Both the position numbers and the translations under genes were made by a program. The notes under the pieces are model-generated. The model ran no database searches. It worked only from the letters and a program-made list of their open reading frames with translations, and had not been told where the DNA came from. Shown here piece by piece: positions 35,872-45,081 of a stretch of 64,000 nt of DNA. This stretch comes from Spirosoma spitsbergense DSM 19989. Its GTDB lineage: Bacteria; Bacteroidota; Bacteroidia; Cytophagales; Spirosomataceae. Numbering within the stretch: the stretch's first letter is position 1; every line of letters starts with the position of its first letter. Location: contig NZ_KB893387.1 in assembly GCF_000374085.1 (NCBI RefSeq), positions 92,909 through 156,908 on the forward strand, written 5' to 3'.

Positions 35872-36867
35872 TTACGGCAAAATAGATACCTTTCCGTCTG
35901 ATTGCTTCATTTTCAGCGTGAAAATACCCGCCTGATACCCCTGCACGATCATCCGGCCGATGTCGTCGGAGTTGAACTTCATCAGGTTGAGCGACAAGGG
36001 CTCTGTAGGCCGGATAAGGGTCAGTTTGAGGTCGCGTCCATGCAACCTTTCCCGTTCTGCGAATCGCTCAGCCCAGGCAATGTCATTATTGACCAGCTGA
36101 TTGACGGTAATGTCTTTAACCCGATCCATCAGGTTCAGCAGGTTGCGGTAGTTGAACTTCTCGTTGTATATTTTTTTTGCGTGGCAGGCTATGCAGGCAA
36201 TATCCGTTGCGCCATCTTCAATCGCTACGCGCAGAGGAGCCACTTCGCGGAGGCCCCCGTCCAGAAACGCCCGCCGGTGATCCCCGCCAATTTGCATGGC
36301 AGGCATTAGAAAGGGCAGCGAACTACTTGCATACACAAAATCCAGAAAGTTAGGGTCGTGTGCATCGGCATAATACATGTCTCCCTCAATAATATCCACC
36401 GCGCCCACCTTGAGGGTTACAGGACCGTTTCTCAGGGCTTCTATATCAACATTTTTTTTTATCAGGTTCTGGATGGGGGAGTTGTCCAGCAATCCATCAA
36501 ACCGCTTCATCAGGGTATTGTAACCCATCCGGAACCGGGACCGGATTATGGCTACATCATCCGGTTTGGTAATATTCCGAATCCAGAACTCAATTAGGTA
36601 CTTCCCCACTTTTATCCAGTCAACCTGACCTGACTGGGCTTGTTGGCGGGCGGCCTCATTGGCCAGAAATGTCGCATTGAGACTCCCTACCGAAATGCCG
36701 TACAGGTGATCCGGGACAAATCCCGACTCAAAAAGGGCCATAGCTGCTCCTGCCTGAAAGGCTCCTTTGAGCGAACCGCCACCCAATACGAGCGCACAGC
36801 CAGATGATTGAGGTTCAGGTATAATGCTGGCTGTTTTCGGAACGGGAGGTATTGGATTGTCGATCAT
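35872..36867 (-). CDS. Patatin-like phospholipase
   Basis: 331 residues from the ATG at 36867; the frame is open to 36966 but that extension has no family content. Oxyanion loop LVLGGGSLKGAFQAG (28-40), nucleophile GISVGSLNA with Ser59, and Asp of FLDGGLREVAP, the catalytic dyad partner (DGG), are all present. A basic C-terminal part (ERERLHGRDLKLTLIRP) follows. The protein is a Ser-Asp acyl hydrolase on phospholipids or lipids; no signal peptide, so probably cytoplasmic or membrane-associated. Next to the convergent glycerophosphodiesterase gene, which also acts on lipid breakdown. Confidence 0.88.
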   Translation of the reverse strand: MIDNPIPPVPKTASIIPEPQSSGCALVLGGGSLKGAFQAGAAMALFESGFVPDHLYGISVGSLNATFLANEAARQQAQSGQVDWIKVGKYLIEFWIRNITKPDDVAIIRSRFRMGYNTLMKRFDGLLDNSPIQNLIKKNVDIEALRNGPVTLKVGAVDIIEGDMYYADAHDPNFLDFVYASSSLPFLMPAMQIGGDHRRAFLDGGLREVAPLRVAIEDGATDIACIACHAKKIYNEKFNYRNLLNLMDRVKDITVNQLVNNDIAWAERFAERERLHGRDLKLTLIRPTEPLSLNLMKFNSDDIGRMIVQGYQAGIFTLKMKQSDGKVSILP

Positions 36868-37043
36868 ACAAGGTAATAGCAAAAGGTGTACGCTGGCTGC
36901 GTAGCTGGTAAATTGAGGTTTTTCGTGGAATAAACAAAACGAATTGAAAGCAGGGACAGTTATCAAAAAGAGTAAGTACCACGATCAACACCTTTTCGGT
37001 GTCTGCGCTTTCCTTGCTAATATTGCCAAAAAATAGCCAGTAG

Positions 37044-37170
37044 GTTGTAATAGTCGTAAGTGGTATTAGTCATAAGTGGCTGGCGCATCCGTATTGCCTG
37101 TGCCGGCCACTTATGCCGACCACGACTTACGACTACTAAAACTCACTTACGCTTCCCACTTACTTACAAC
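37044..37170. repeat. Word-type inverted repeat D with GGCTGGCGCA apex
   Basis: Imperfect long inverted repeat bounded by GTTGTAA (37044-37050) and TTACAAC (about 37164-37170). The arms contain TAGTCGTAAG and CATAAGTGGC on the left, and matching reverse complements GCCACTTATG and CTTACGACTA on the right, with insertions in the right arm. The apex GGCTGGCGCA...GCCGGCC spans 37078-37108, exactly 31 nt as in repeat A. It lies in a divergent gap between the patatin and polyprenyl synthase genes, so it is not a terminator by position. Confidence 0.75.
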
Positions 37171-37177
37171 TCGTCCA

Positions 37178-38152
37178 ATGCCCCTTACCGTCGCTGATAT
37201 ACAGGCCCCCATTGCTGCCGAAATGGAATTGTTCGAGCAGAAGTTTCGGGGACAGATGAAAAGCGATGTGATGCTGCTCGATCAGATTATGAAATACATC
37301 GTGAAGCGGAAGGGGAAGCAGCTTCGGCCCATGTTCGTTTTTTTGATGGCGGGTGTATGCGGGACAATCACGGAGGCAACCTACCGGGGGGCATCACTAA
37401 TTGAATTACTTCATACCGCTACCCTTGTTCACGACGATGTGGTCGATGAGTCAAATTACCGGCGCGGATTTTTCTCCATCAATGCGCTCTGGAAAAATAA
37501 AGTTGCCGTACTGGTGGGCGATTATCTACTATCCAGAGGGTTATTGCTTTCGGTCGACAATGGCGATTACGACCTGCTTAAAATCGTTTCCAGGGCGGTA
37601 CGGGAGATAAGCGAAGGCGAATTACTCCAGCTCTACAAAGCCCGGCGATTAGACATTACCGAGGCTATCTATTATGAAATAATCCGTCAGAAAACGGCAT
37701 CCCTCATTGCCGCCTGTTGTGCCGTAGGAGCGCGTTCTGTCGATGTTGGAGAAGATATTGTGGAGCAGGCGCGGGTGTTTGGGGAGAAAGTTGGCATTGC
37801 TTTTCAGATTAAAGACGACCTGTTCGACTACGGTACGGCCGAAATCGGGAAGCCGCTGGGTATCGACATCAAAGAAAAAAAGATGACGCTACCGCTCATT
37901 TATGCCCTCAACAACGCTGGTTTTCTGGAAAAAAGACGGATTATCAATATCATCAAAAACGAAAGTGAAAAACCTAAAAAGGTAGATGAGGTCATCACCT
38001 TTGTCAAGCAATCGGGCGGTATCGAATACGCTACGGCAGCCATGAATAGTTACGTTGCCGAAGCGCAGACGTTGCTCAATTCTTTTCCCGAATCCCCTTA
38101 TCGTCAGTCGCTCCACCAGTTGGTGCAGTATACGATTGACAGGAGCAAGTAA
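37178..38152 (+). CDS. Polyprenyl diphosphate synthase (trans-isoprenyl diphosphate synthase)
   Basis: 324 residues from the ATG at 37178; the frame runs open to 37076, but those 34 codons are inverted repeat D. Both aspartate-rich motifs are present: LVHDDVVDE (DDxxD at 86-90) and IKDDLFDYG (213-217), plus GKQLRPMFVFL and the KTASLIAACC helix. It condenses IPP with allylic diphosphates to long-chain prenyl diphosphate, probably for the menaquinone side chain. Chain length is not fixed by sequence here, although small residues before the first DDxxD (ELLHTATLV) suggest a long product. Confidence 0.9.
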   Translation: MPLTVADIQAPIAAEMELFEQKFRGQMKSDVMLLDQIMKYIVKRKGKQLRPMFVFLMAGVCGTITEATYRGASLIELLHTATLVHDDVVDESNYRRGFFSINALWKNKVAVLVGDYLLSRGLLLSVDNGDYDLLKIVSRAVREISEGELLQLYKARRLDITEAIYYEIIRQKTASLIAACCAVGARSVDVGEDIVEQARVFGEKVGIAFQIKDDLFDYGTAEIGKPLGIDIKEKKMTLPLIYALNNAGFLEKRRIINIIKNESEKPKKVDEVITFVKQSGGIEYATAAMNSYVAEAQTLLNSFPESPYRQSLHQLVQYTIDRSK

Positions 38153-38160
38153 TTTTTAAG

Positions 38161-38243
38161 TAGTAGGAGTGAGGAGTTGCTGATGTGTCGATAATAATAC
38201 GCGTCAGCCACTCCTCACTCCTCACTCCTCACTCCTCACTCCC
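38161..38243. repeat. Word-type inverted repeat C with GGCTGACGCG apex (minus strand)
   Basis: Arms of a 7-nt word GGAGTGA: left 38166-38178, right 38210-38243 with about five copies of CTCACTC. The arms are unequal (right longer), and the apex 38179-38209 (31 nt) reads on the minus strand GGCTGACGCG...CATCAGC. It lies between convergent genes, and the right arm encodes the end of the desaturase gene, including its TGA stop. Confidence 0.8.
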
Positions 38244-39022
38244 AATCCAGACTTCGCCGTTTTCTCCTTAAACAGCCGATGGAAGTCGGGGCTTTCCGTA
38301 TTCATCCACTTATCCCAGAATGTGAAGTAAAGTCCATAGTTGAACCGGAACTGCGTATGATGCAGGCTATGGTGCGTAGCACCGATAAGCCATCGCCCCA
38401 GCCAGTGGGTATTGAAATTGTGGGGATATATTTCGGTATTAAGGTGGTTAATAGCACTCGATATGGTCATAATGACCAGAATGATGCCAATAGCCGACGT
38501 GTGCAAGGGTATCACAAAGGTTAGCAGTGGGATAATAATTGCCTGTAAGGTACTTTCTGTGGGGTGGAATGAGAAGGCAGTCCAGGGGGAAGTGGTCAGG
38601 CTGTCGTGGTGCGTTTTGTGTACCAGTTTATACACGCCGGGTCGGTGCATCCAGCGGTGAAGCCAGTAGTAGTAGGTTTCATGGATAAACAGAACCAGTA
38701 AAATGCTGAACGGATACCACACCAGTGGATAAGCATTGAAATCGGTATAAATCAGGCCATAGCCAGAATTATAGGCCAGAATGACGGCCACTGCCATGAG
38801 GGTGAAAATGAGGGAAGTTATAACCGACCAGCCAATCTCCCGCCAGTCCTGACCCGGTTTACGGGGTCGGTTCTGCACCGCACGATGGGTGAATTGCTGT
38901 TTCATCGACACGTTGAATAACCACCAGAACCCCAGCGAAAACAGGACATACCGGCCAAAGATGGCGGTGAAAAATAGCAAGCCTGTCAGCCATAAGGAAC
39001 CCGGACCAAAAATCTGAATCAT
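38222..39022 (-). CDS. Sterol desaturase/fatty acid hydroxylase family protein
   Basis: 266 residues, integral membrane, with the diiron histidine clusters of the family: HETYYYWLHRWMH (HxxxH type), HKTHHD (HxxHH), and HHSLHHTQFRFNYGLYF near the C-terminus. Four or more hydrophobic segments flank them (about 10-30, 60-80, 95-112, 165-190). Such enzymes hydroxylate or desaturate lipids using O2; the substrate is unknown, perhaps a carotenoid, hopanoid-like lipid or fatty acid. The final residues (LGVRSEE) and the stop come from repeat C. Confidence 0.87.
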   Translation of the reverse strand: MIQIFGPGSLWLTGLLFFTAIFGRYVLFSLGFWWLFNVSMKQQFTHRAVQNRPRKPGQDWREIGWSVITSLIFTLMAVAVILAYNSGYGLIYTDFNAYPLVWYPFSILLVLFIHETYYYWLHRWMHRPGVYKLVHKTHHDSLTTSPWTAFSFHPTESTLQAIIIPLLTFVIPLHTSAIGIILVIMTISSAINHLNTEIYPHNFNTHWLGRWLIGATHHSLHHTQFRFNYGLYFTFWDKWMNTESPDFHRLFKEKTAKSGLGVRSEE

Positions 39023-39271
39023 GCTGTTTACATTGATTGATTACCCTAAAACCAGTGTGTAAGCAAAAAAACTGACAAAGTTGACAGGCCGCTACGTTGA
39101 TTATCAGCGTTATCAAAGTTTAGTTCAAATTACTTGTGTGCTAAAACCTCTCTCTCTCTGTTAAACGCAGGCGAGCATACTTCACATACACACCACCCAA
39201 TGAAGTCAATTGTCCAGAAATTTGTTTTGTACATTTGTCAAAGCATTACTAAATCATTCACAAACGGCTAT

Positions 39272-40966
39272 ATGCGCCTGATCTCTTCAGCTCTTTTTCT
39301 GGTTTCACTGACCATAACCACCTTTGCCCAATCCAGGAAATTAGTAAATACCGCGGTAAAGAATACAACTGCAACGCAGGTGAGCCCGCAAATGGGTAAG
39401 CCAAAACTCGTTGTTGGCATCGTCATCGACCAAATGCGCTATGACTACCTCTATCGGTACTATGCTAAGTTTGGAACGACAGCTACTACAGGAAGTGGAT
39501 TCCGGCGGTTGATGGATGAGGGATTTAATGCCCGAAACAATCACTACCATTACGCAGCTACCTACACTGGTCCTGGTCATGCGGCCATCTATACGGGGTC
39601 GGCACCCGCAATCAATGGTATTGTTGGTAATGACTTTTACGAACGAAATCTGGGACGGTTGATGTACTGTGCCGAAGATACGACAGTAAGCACAGTTGGA
39701 AATACCGGTACAGCCGGTAAAATGTCGCCCCGAAATTTACAGGTCACTACCATTGGCGATCAACTTAAACTCGCCACCGACGGGCGGGCCAAAGTCATTG
39801 GCATTGCCCTGAAAGACCGGGGAGCTATCCTGCCTGCCGGCCATGCTGCCAATGCCGCTTACTGGTTCGACTCGAAAGACGGCAGCTTTATCAGCAGCAC
39901 CTTTTACCAGAACGATCTGCCAAAATGGGTACAGGAGTTTAACGCCCGGAAGCTGGGCGATCAGTTTTTAGGTCAGAAATGGGAACCTGTACTGCCCCTG
40001 AATCAATATACCGAAAGTACGACCGACGATCAGGCGTATGAAAACGCTATGCCCGGCGAAGCCAAACCTGTTTTCCCGCATGAGTTTGCGGTTCAGGCGG
40101 GTAGTAGTAAATATGAAGTATTGCGTACCAGTCCCTATGGTGATCAAATCACGAAAGAGTTTGCGCTGGCTGCCTTGAAAGGGGAGCAATTAGGGCAGGA
40201 TGACATCACGGATATGCTGTGCGTCAGCTTCTCGTCGCCCGATTACGTTGGTCACGCCTTTGGTACGCACGCCATTGAAACAGAAGATCAGTACATCCGG
40301 CTCGACCGGCAACTGGCCGATTTGTTTACGCAACTGGATGCCAGTGTGGGCAAGGGTCAATGGCTGGCGTTTCTGTCTGCCGACCATGGCGTAGTGGATG
40401 CGCCGGGTTTTTTGCAGCAGTATCGTATTCCAGCGGGCGTTAAGGGGTACGGCGACATTGGCGAAACGGTGAAAGCGTCGCTCGAAAAAGCCTATGGACC
40501 CGGCAAATGGATGCTTTCATACATCAATCAGCAGGTATACCTCAATCACGCCCTGCTGGCCGAAAAGAAGATTGCGCTTCAGGACGTGTACGCGTTGCTG
40601 CGAACTGATTTGCTTCGGCAGAAAGCCGTTGTCAATGTCATCAACCTCCATAATCTGGGGGCCGAGGCTCTGCCACAGTTGCAGGAAAACTTACTGCGTA
40701 ATGTGTATTACCCAAACCGCAGCGGAGATTTTTACATCCTTCAATCGCCGGGCTGGATTGAGGGCCGCACGAAGGGGACAACCCACGGGAGCAGCTATGC
40801 CTATGATACACACGTTCCTTTTTTGCTCTACGGGTGGGGTATAAAACCGGGGCAAACGCTACGTAGAACCCATATTCATGACATCGCCCCTACGATAACC
40901 GCTTTACTCGGAATACTGGAACCCAGCGGTTGTATCGGTAACCCGGTAGAGGAAGCGATTAAATAA
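39272..40966 (+). CDS. PafA-type alkaline phosphatase
   Basis: 564 residues from the ATG at 39272, which starts a signal peptide (MRLISSALFLVSLTITTFAQ); the frame is open to 39134 with no family match. Motifs of the alkaline phosphatase superfamily: metal Asp in GIVIDQMRYDYLYRY, the nucleophile Thr in AATYTGPGHAAIYTG, SSPDYVGHAFG (Asp and His), LSADHGV (Asp-His) and THIHDIAPTITALLGI (His). The Thr nucleophile and the NDFYER pattern fit PafA of Elizabethkingia, a broad periplasmic phosphomonoesterase. Convergent with birA through repeat B. Confidence 0.88.
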   Translation: MRLISSALFLVSLTITTFAQSRKLVNTAVKNTTATQVSPQMGKPKLVVGIVIDQMRYDYLYRYYAKFGTTATTGSGFRRLMDEGFNARNNHYHYAATYTGPGHAAIYTGSAPAINGIVGNDFYERNLGRLMYCAEDTTVSTVGNTGTAGKMSPRNLQVTTIGDQLKLATDGRAKVIGIALKDRGAILPAGHAANAAYWFDSKDGSFISSTFYQNDLPKWVQEFNARKLGDQFLGQKWEPVLPLNQYTESTTDDQAYENAMPGEAKPVFPHEFAVQAGSSKYEVLRTSPYGDQITKEFALAALKGEQLGQDDITDMLCVSFSSPDYVGHAFGTHAIETEDQYIRLDRQLADLFTQLDASVGKGQWLAFLSADHGVVDAPGFLQQYRIPAGVKGYGDIGETVKASLEKAYGPGKWMLSYINQQVYLNHALLAEKKIALQDVYALLRTDLLRQKAVVNVINLHNLGAEALPQLQENLLRNVYYPNRSGDFYILQSPGWIEGRTKGTTHGSSYAYDTHVPFLLYGWGIKPGQTLRRTHIHDIAPTITALLGILEPSGCIGNPVEEAIK

Positions 40967-41012
40967 AAGCGCGAAAGAGTGATTGTGCGATGATTTCACT
41001 CTTTCGCACTTT
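40966..41012. repeat. Word-type inverted repeat B
   Basis: AAAGCGCGAAAGAGTGA (40966-40982) pairs with TCACTCTTTCGCACTTT (40996-41012), one G-T, 13-nt loop; a further CGCACTTT follows on the right. The word AGTGCGAA has an 8-nt period like repeat A, but the GGCTGA apex is absent. The right arm encodes the last residues and the stop of birA, and the left arm begins at the pafA stop. Confidence 0.75.
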
Positions 41013-41778
41013 CGCACTTTAAAAAACTCACTTCCTTAAACCCAAAGTGCCGCACTTGTCCCTGACTGGCAATAGCTAATTGTCCGGTCTCATCTACGTC
41101 CACAATGGTTCCCGCGAATGACTGTCCGTCGGCCTCGAATGTGTGCTCCTGCTGGTATCGGTACAGCACGCCTAAATAATCCTTTTTCAATGCATCCCGT
41201 TGCCCCGCCCGTAGTTGCAGGTACCGCTGTTCCAATGTTTCGCACAGTCGGCTGATGAGGCCCGGCAGGTTGTATCCGTTGGGTAGGGGAGCCTGTAATT
41301 GCAGCGATGTAGCGGTCGAAAATGTAAAATCGGTCTGATTCACGTTCAGTCCAATTCCTGCCACCGACCAGGTAATACCGTACCCGTGCAGCGTATTTTC
41401 AATCAGAATGCCGCCAAGCTTTTGATTTCCCACGTACACATCATTTGGCCACTTGATTCGTAGCGTCTCCCCCAGTAGTGGCTGGAAGGCATCGTAAACG
41501 CCCATAGAAATAGCCATGTTGAGCCAGAACTGCTCGCTGGCGATCAGAAAATTGGGTTTCAGGATGAGCGAAAAAGTTAAGTTCTGCCCCGATCTGGCTT
41601 CCCACTGATTACCCCGTTGCCCACGACCGACAGTTTGGTTATCCGTTATGACAAGCAGTCCTTCGGCGGGGTCTTTTTGGGCAATCAAAGCAGACGCTTC
41701 GTCGTTAGTAGACTGACAGCTTGGCAGGTATTGTATTATTTGACCAAGAAAAAGGGTTTTGGGATAGATTTTGTACAA
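40996..41778 (-). CDS. birA: Biotin-[acetyl-CoA-carboxylase] ligase
   Basis: 260 residues, catalytic domain only without the N-terminal DNA-binding domain. Motifs: CQSTNDEA, GRGQRGNQWEARSGQNLTFSLIL (biotinyl-AMP loop), IKWPNDVYVGNQKLGGILIE and AGIGLNVNQ. The C-terminal SH3-like part has YRYQQEHTFEADGQSFAGTIVDVDETGQL. It attaches biotin to carboxyl carrier proteins and cannot act as the biotin repressor. The C-terminal LKCESAKE is repeat-encoded (repeat B). Divergent from rsfS with a 101-bp shared promoter region. Confidence 0.9.
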   Translation of the reverse strand: MYKIYPKTLFLGQIIQYLPSCQSTNDEASALIAQKDPAEGLLVITDNQTVGRGQRGNQWEARSGQNLTFSLILKPNFLIASEQFWLNMAISMGVYDAFQPLLGETLRIKWPNDVYVGNQKLGGILIENTLHGYGITWSVAGIGLNVNQTDFTFSTATSLQLQAPLPNGYNLPGLISRLCETLEQRYLQLRAGQRDALKKDYLGVLYRYQQEHTFEADGQSFAGTIVDVDETGQLAIASQGQVRHFGFKEVSFLKCESAKE

Positions 41779-41879
41779 AATATTGTATAGTTTAGTATAG
41801 AGCTAGTAAATGGTGCTCAGGGCTTTTAGCCCCCAGGCAAAGTACCCGCTGATTAGCGTGGCAATGTTAAATCGAAAAT

Positions 41880-42275
41880 ATGAGAATTAAGAACAATAAA
41901 GAGTTTACCGCCGAGCAAATTCGTGATTTCGTTGTCCGGGGAATGCAGGAAAAAAAAGCACAGGACATCGTAATAATGAACCTGCGCAACGTCAAAAACG
42001 CCATCTGTGATTACTTCGTCCTGTGTTCAGGCACATCCGATACGCAGATTGACGCCATTTCAACATCCATTGAAGAAGAGGTTTATAAAGCCAGTCAACA
42101 GGACCCCTGGCACAAAGAAGGTAAGCTGAATCGGGAATGGATTCTGCTTGATTATGTTGATGTAGTCGTTCACGTATTTAAAAAGGACCGTCGGGAGTTT
42201 TATGATCTCGAACAACTTTGGGGCGATGCTGAAATTCATTCCGTTGCTGACAGCGACCTTATTGAAGCATCCTGA
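41880..42275 (+). CDS. rsfS: Ribosomal silencing factor RsfS
   Basis: 131 residues. KAQDIVIMNLRNVKNAICDYFVLCSG, DTQIDAISTSIEEEV, and the end block EWILLDYVDVVVHVFKKDRREFYDLEQLWGD are the RsfS (Iojap/YbeB) family. The protein binds uL14 on the 50S subunit and blocks subunit joining when nutrients are short. It precedes ftsH by 157 nt, an order common in Cytophagales. Confidence 0.93.
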   Translation: MRIKNNKEFTAEQIRDFVVRGMQEKKAQDIVIMNLRNVKNAICDYFVLCSGTSDTQIDAISTSIEEEVYKASQQDPWHKEGKLNREWILLDYVDVVVHVFKKDRREFYDLEQLWGDAEIHSVADSDLIEAS

Positions 42276-42432
42276 AAATTGATTTTGCGCGTTTCGGCGA
42301 GTCACCGATAAAAAGTGCTCGTTACGGGCCGTTTATTGGATAAGATGACCGTTTATCCCAACCGTTTGCAGGAAGAAACATTCATCTGCAAAACGGTGTT
42401 ACTTCTTGAAATCCGTTTGTATAACCTAGAAA

Positions 42433-44463
42433 ATGGCAGAAAATAATAATAGAAATCCATTAGTACCCCGTGGTGGGCCACGTAAGCCCAACTTTCAGGG
42501 TTGGATTGTTGCCTTACTCATTGCCGCTATACTTGGCATCACGTTCTTTAACAAAAGCTCAGCCGTTCGCGAAACATCGCAGAAAAGGTTTGAAGCTATG
42601 GTGAAAGATCATGAAGTAGCCGAAGTAGTAGTGGTGAACGATAAAATTGCTGAAGTGACGCTCACGCAGCAAGCCGCGCAAAGCCAGAAATACAAGTCCA
42701 TGTTTACCGATAAGCCTTACTTCGGCTCAAATCATGGTCCACATTTTCAGTTTCAGATTGCCTCCAGCGAAACGTTCAAGAAAGACCTGGAAGCGATGCA
42801 GGAGGGCGTGCCGGCTAGCGAAAAAGTTGACTACCGGTTTGAACAGCGCAGCGACTTTGGCAGTATCATCAGCACCTGGGGATTTTTGATCGTCATGATT
42901 CTGGCCATGTATTTTTTACTGGGTCGAATGTCGGGTGCAGGTGGTCCGGGTGGTCAGATATTTAATATCGGCAAATCCAAGGCGGCTCTTTTTGATGCGG
43001 ATAGTAAGGTGAAGATTACGTTTAATGACGTAGCCGGGCTTGATGAAGCGAAAGAAGAAATCAAGGAAATTGTCGATTACCTGAAGAACCCCACCAAGTT
43101 TACGAAACTGGGTGCCAAAATCCCTAAAGGGGCACTGTTGATTGGCCCTCCGGGTACCGGTAAAACCTTACTGGCAAAAGCCGTTGCGGGCGAAGCAGGT
43201 GTTCCATTCTTTTCGCTGTCGGGTTCCGATTTTGTCGAAATGTTTGTGGGTGTCGGTGCTGCTCGGGTGCGTGACCTCTTCAAACAGGCTAAGGAGAAAG
43301 CGCCCTGCATTATTTTCATTGATGAGATTGACGCGGTAGGTCGTTCGCGGGGGCGGGGTTCCATGCCCGGTGCCAACGATGAGCGTGAGAATACGCTGAA
43401 CTCTCTGCTGGTAGAAATGGATGGTTTTGCGACCGATTCGGGCATCATTATCCTGGCCGCTACCAACCGCCCCGACGTGCTTGACTCGGCTTTATCGCGT
43501 CCGGGTCGTTTTGACCGTCAGATTAGCATTGACAAACCAGATATAATTGGCCGGGAAGCAATTTTCCGGGTTCACCTGAAGCCAATCAAATTGTCGGCCG
43601 ATGTTGATCCGAGAGAACTGGCTGCTCAAACGCCGGGGTTTGCTGGTGCTGAGATTGCCAATGTCTGCAACGAAGCTGCGTTGATTGCTGCCCGTAGCGA
43701 TAAGGAAGCCGTTGATATGGTAGACTTTCAGGATGCTATGGACCGGGTAATTGGTGGACTGGAGAAGAAGAATAAAATCATTTCGCCGGAAGAGAAGGAG
43801 ATTGTAGCTTATCATGAAGCAGGTCATGCCGTAGCGGGGTGGTTCCTTGAGTTTGCTGATCCGCTGGTGAAAGTATCGATCGTACCGCGTGGTGTAGCCG
43901 CTCTTGGCTATGCGCAGTACCTGCCTCGTGAGCAGTATCTGTATCGTGCGGAGCAACTTACGGATGAGATGTGTATGGCACTGGGCGGTCGGGCATCCGA
44001 GGATATTATTTTCGGTAAGGTTTCGACAGGTGCTTTGAGTGATCTGGAGCGTATCACTAAGCTGGCCTACAGCATGGTGACCATGTATGGCATGAACGAT
44101 AAGATAGGTAATATATCGTTCTATGATTCAAAACAATCGGAGTACGCTTTTAACAAACCCTATTCGGAAGAGACTGCCAAACATATCGACGATGAAGTGC
44201 GTAAGATTGTTAGTCTGGCCTATGAACGGACGAAGGAACTCCTGACCGAACACCGGGATGCGCTGGAAATTCTGGCGAAAGAGCTCTTGTCCAAAGAAAT
44301 TCTGTATCAGAATGATCTGGTTCGACTGATTGGTAAGCGTCCGTTTGAGCGCGAAACTGTTTATCAGGCGTATAAGAATAAGGGCATTGCCGAAGAAGTT
44401 AAAGAACAAATTAGTGAGGAATCAAAACCGGAAGCTATTGAGCCGCAAACGCTGCCTATCTGA
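42433..44463 (+). CDS. ftsH: ATP-dependent zinc metalloprotease FtsH
   Basis: 676 residues: N-terminal membrane helix ([15 protein letters not shown], about 26-40), periplasmic domain, second helix ([16 protein letters not shown], about 150-168), AAA module with Walker A GPPGTGKT (238-245), Walker [13 protein letters not shown], second region of homology [20 protein letters not shown], and the zinc site HEAGH (461-465). It extracts and degrades membrane and short-lived cytosolic proteins as a hexamer. The acidic C-terminal tail ([18 protein letters not shown]) is typical in length. Ends at a strong terminator. Confidence 0.97.
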   Translation: MAENNNRNPLVPRGGPRKPNFQGWIVALLIAAILGITFFNKSSAVRETSQKRFEAMVKDHEVAEVVVVNDKIAEVTLTQQAAQSQKYKSMFTDKPYFGSNHGPHFQFQIASSETFKKDLEAMQEGVPASEKVDYRFEQRSDFGSIISTWGFLIVMILAMYFLLGRMSGAGGPGGQIFNIGKSKAALFDADSKVKITFNDVAGLDEAKEEIKEIVDYLKNPTKFTKLGAKIPKGALLIGPPGTGKTLLAKAVAGEAGVPFFSLSGSDFVEMFVGVGAARVRDLFKQAKEKAPCIIFIDEIDAVGRSRGRGSMPGANDERENTLNSLLVEMDGFATDSGIIILAATNRPDVLDSALSRPGRFDRQISIDKPDIIGREAIFRVHLKPIKLSADVDPRELAAQTPGFAGAEIANVCNEAALIAARSDKEAVDMVDFQDAMDRVIGGLEKKNKIISPEEKEIVAYHEAGHAVAGWFLEFADPLVKVSIVPRGVAALGYAQYLPREQYLYRAEQLTDEMCMALGGRASEDIIFGKVSTGALSDLERITKLAYSMVTMYGMNDKIGNISFYDSKQSEYAFNKPYSEETAKHIDDEVRKIVSLAYERTKELLTEHRDALEILAKELLSKEILYQNDLVRLIGKRPFERETVYQAYKNKGIAEEVKEQISEESKPEAIEPQTLPI

Positions 44464-44477
44464 CGGATAATATAAGC

Positions 44478-44521
44478 AACTAAAAAAGGGGATTCCTGTA
44501 TAGGAATCCCCTTTTTTAGTT
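44478..44521. terminator. Strong bidirectional terminator after ftsH
   Basis: Perfect 20-bp stem (44478-44497 with 44502-44521; AAAAAAGGGGATTCCT core), 4-nt loop, with T run CTTTTTT on the rightward strand. Confidence 0.85.
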
Positions 44522-44564
44522 GAAGGTGTCGCAGACTTTACAATTAGTCATACTATACGTTTAC

Positions 44565-45056
44565 CTATTTTTTCCCTAGTTCAATCACCTGCATATCCAG
44601 CACTTTCCCACTGTCCAGGGAGAACCGGACGGCGGTTCGCATGAGGTGAAACCCTGTTTTGCCAGCCGCACCGGGGTTCATAAAAATCAGGTTATTCATG
44701 GTCGGATCACGCGTGATTTTCAGTATGTGCGAATGCCCGCAAATGAACAGATCAGGCGGCTTTGTTCGTAATACTGGCCTGACTACCGGATTGTATTTTG
44801 GTGGTGAGCCACCAATGTGGGTCATCCAGATAGTTAGCCCTTCGAGCACGAAACGTTGATCGAGTGGTAATTCGGCCGATACCTGATCAATGTTTCCAGA
44901 TACAATCCGTAACGGACGAAAAGCCCGTAACTGCTCCGCAACCGCAAGCGCACCTACATCGCCCGCATGCCAGATTTCGTCGCAGGTGTCGAAGTGGGAG
45001 AAAACAGTATGGTCCAGATAACTGTGTGTATCCGACAAAAGGCCGATTCTTGTCAT
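44565..45056 (-). CDS. YfcE/MJ0936-family metallophosphoesterase
   Basis: 163 residues. Metal-binding motifs of the calcineurin-like fold are complete: GLLSDTHSYLD (DxH), HAGDVGA (GDxx), SGNID (GNxD), THIGG and CGHSHILK (GHTH type), then MNPGAAG. Small cytosolic phosphodiesterases of this family act on non-specific phosphodiesters or nucleotides; the physiological substrate is unknown. It lies 25 nt downstream of the acyl-CoA ligase gene on the same strand and may be cotranscribed. Confidence 0.9.
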   Translation of the reverse strand: MTRIGLLSDTHSYLDHTVFSHFDTCDEIWHAGDVGALAVAEQLRAFRPLRIVSGNIDQVSAELPLDQRFVLEGLTIWMTHIGGSPPKYNPVVRPVLRTKPPDLFICGHSHILKITRDPTMNNLIFMNPGAAGKTGFHLMRTAVRFSLDSGKVLDMQVIELGKK

Positions 45057-45081
45057 GCACTCAAGGTAGTAAATGATCGGG

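Noticed and set aside
37076-37177. In-frame N-terminal extension of the polyprenyl synthase
   Set aside because: The 34 codons are inverted repeat D and match nothing in the family; the ATG at 37178 gives the normal N-terminus.
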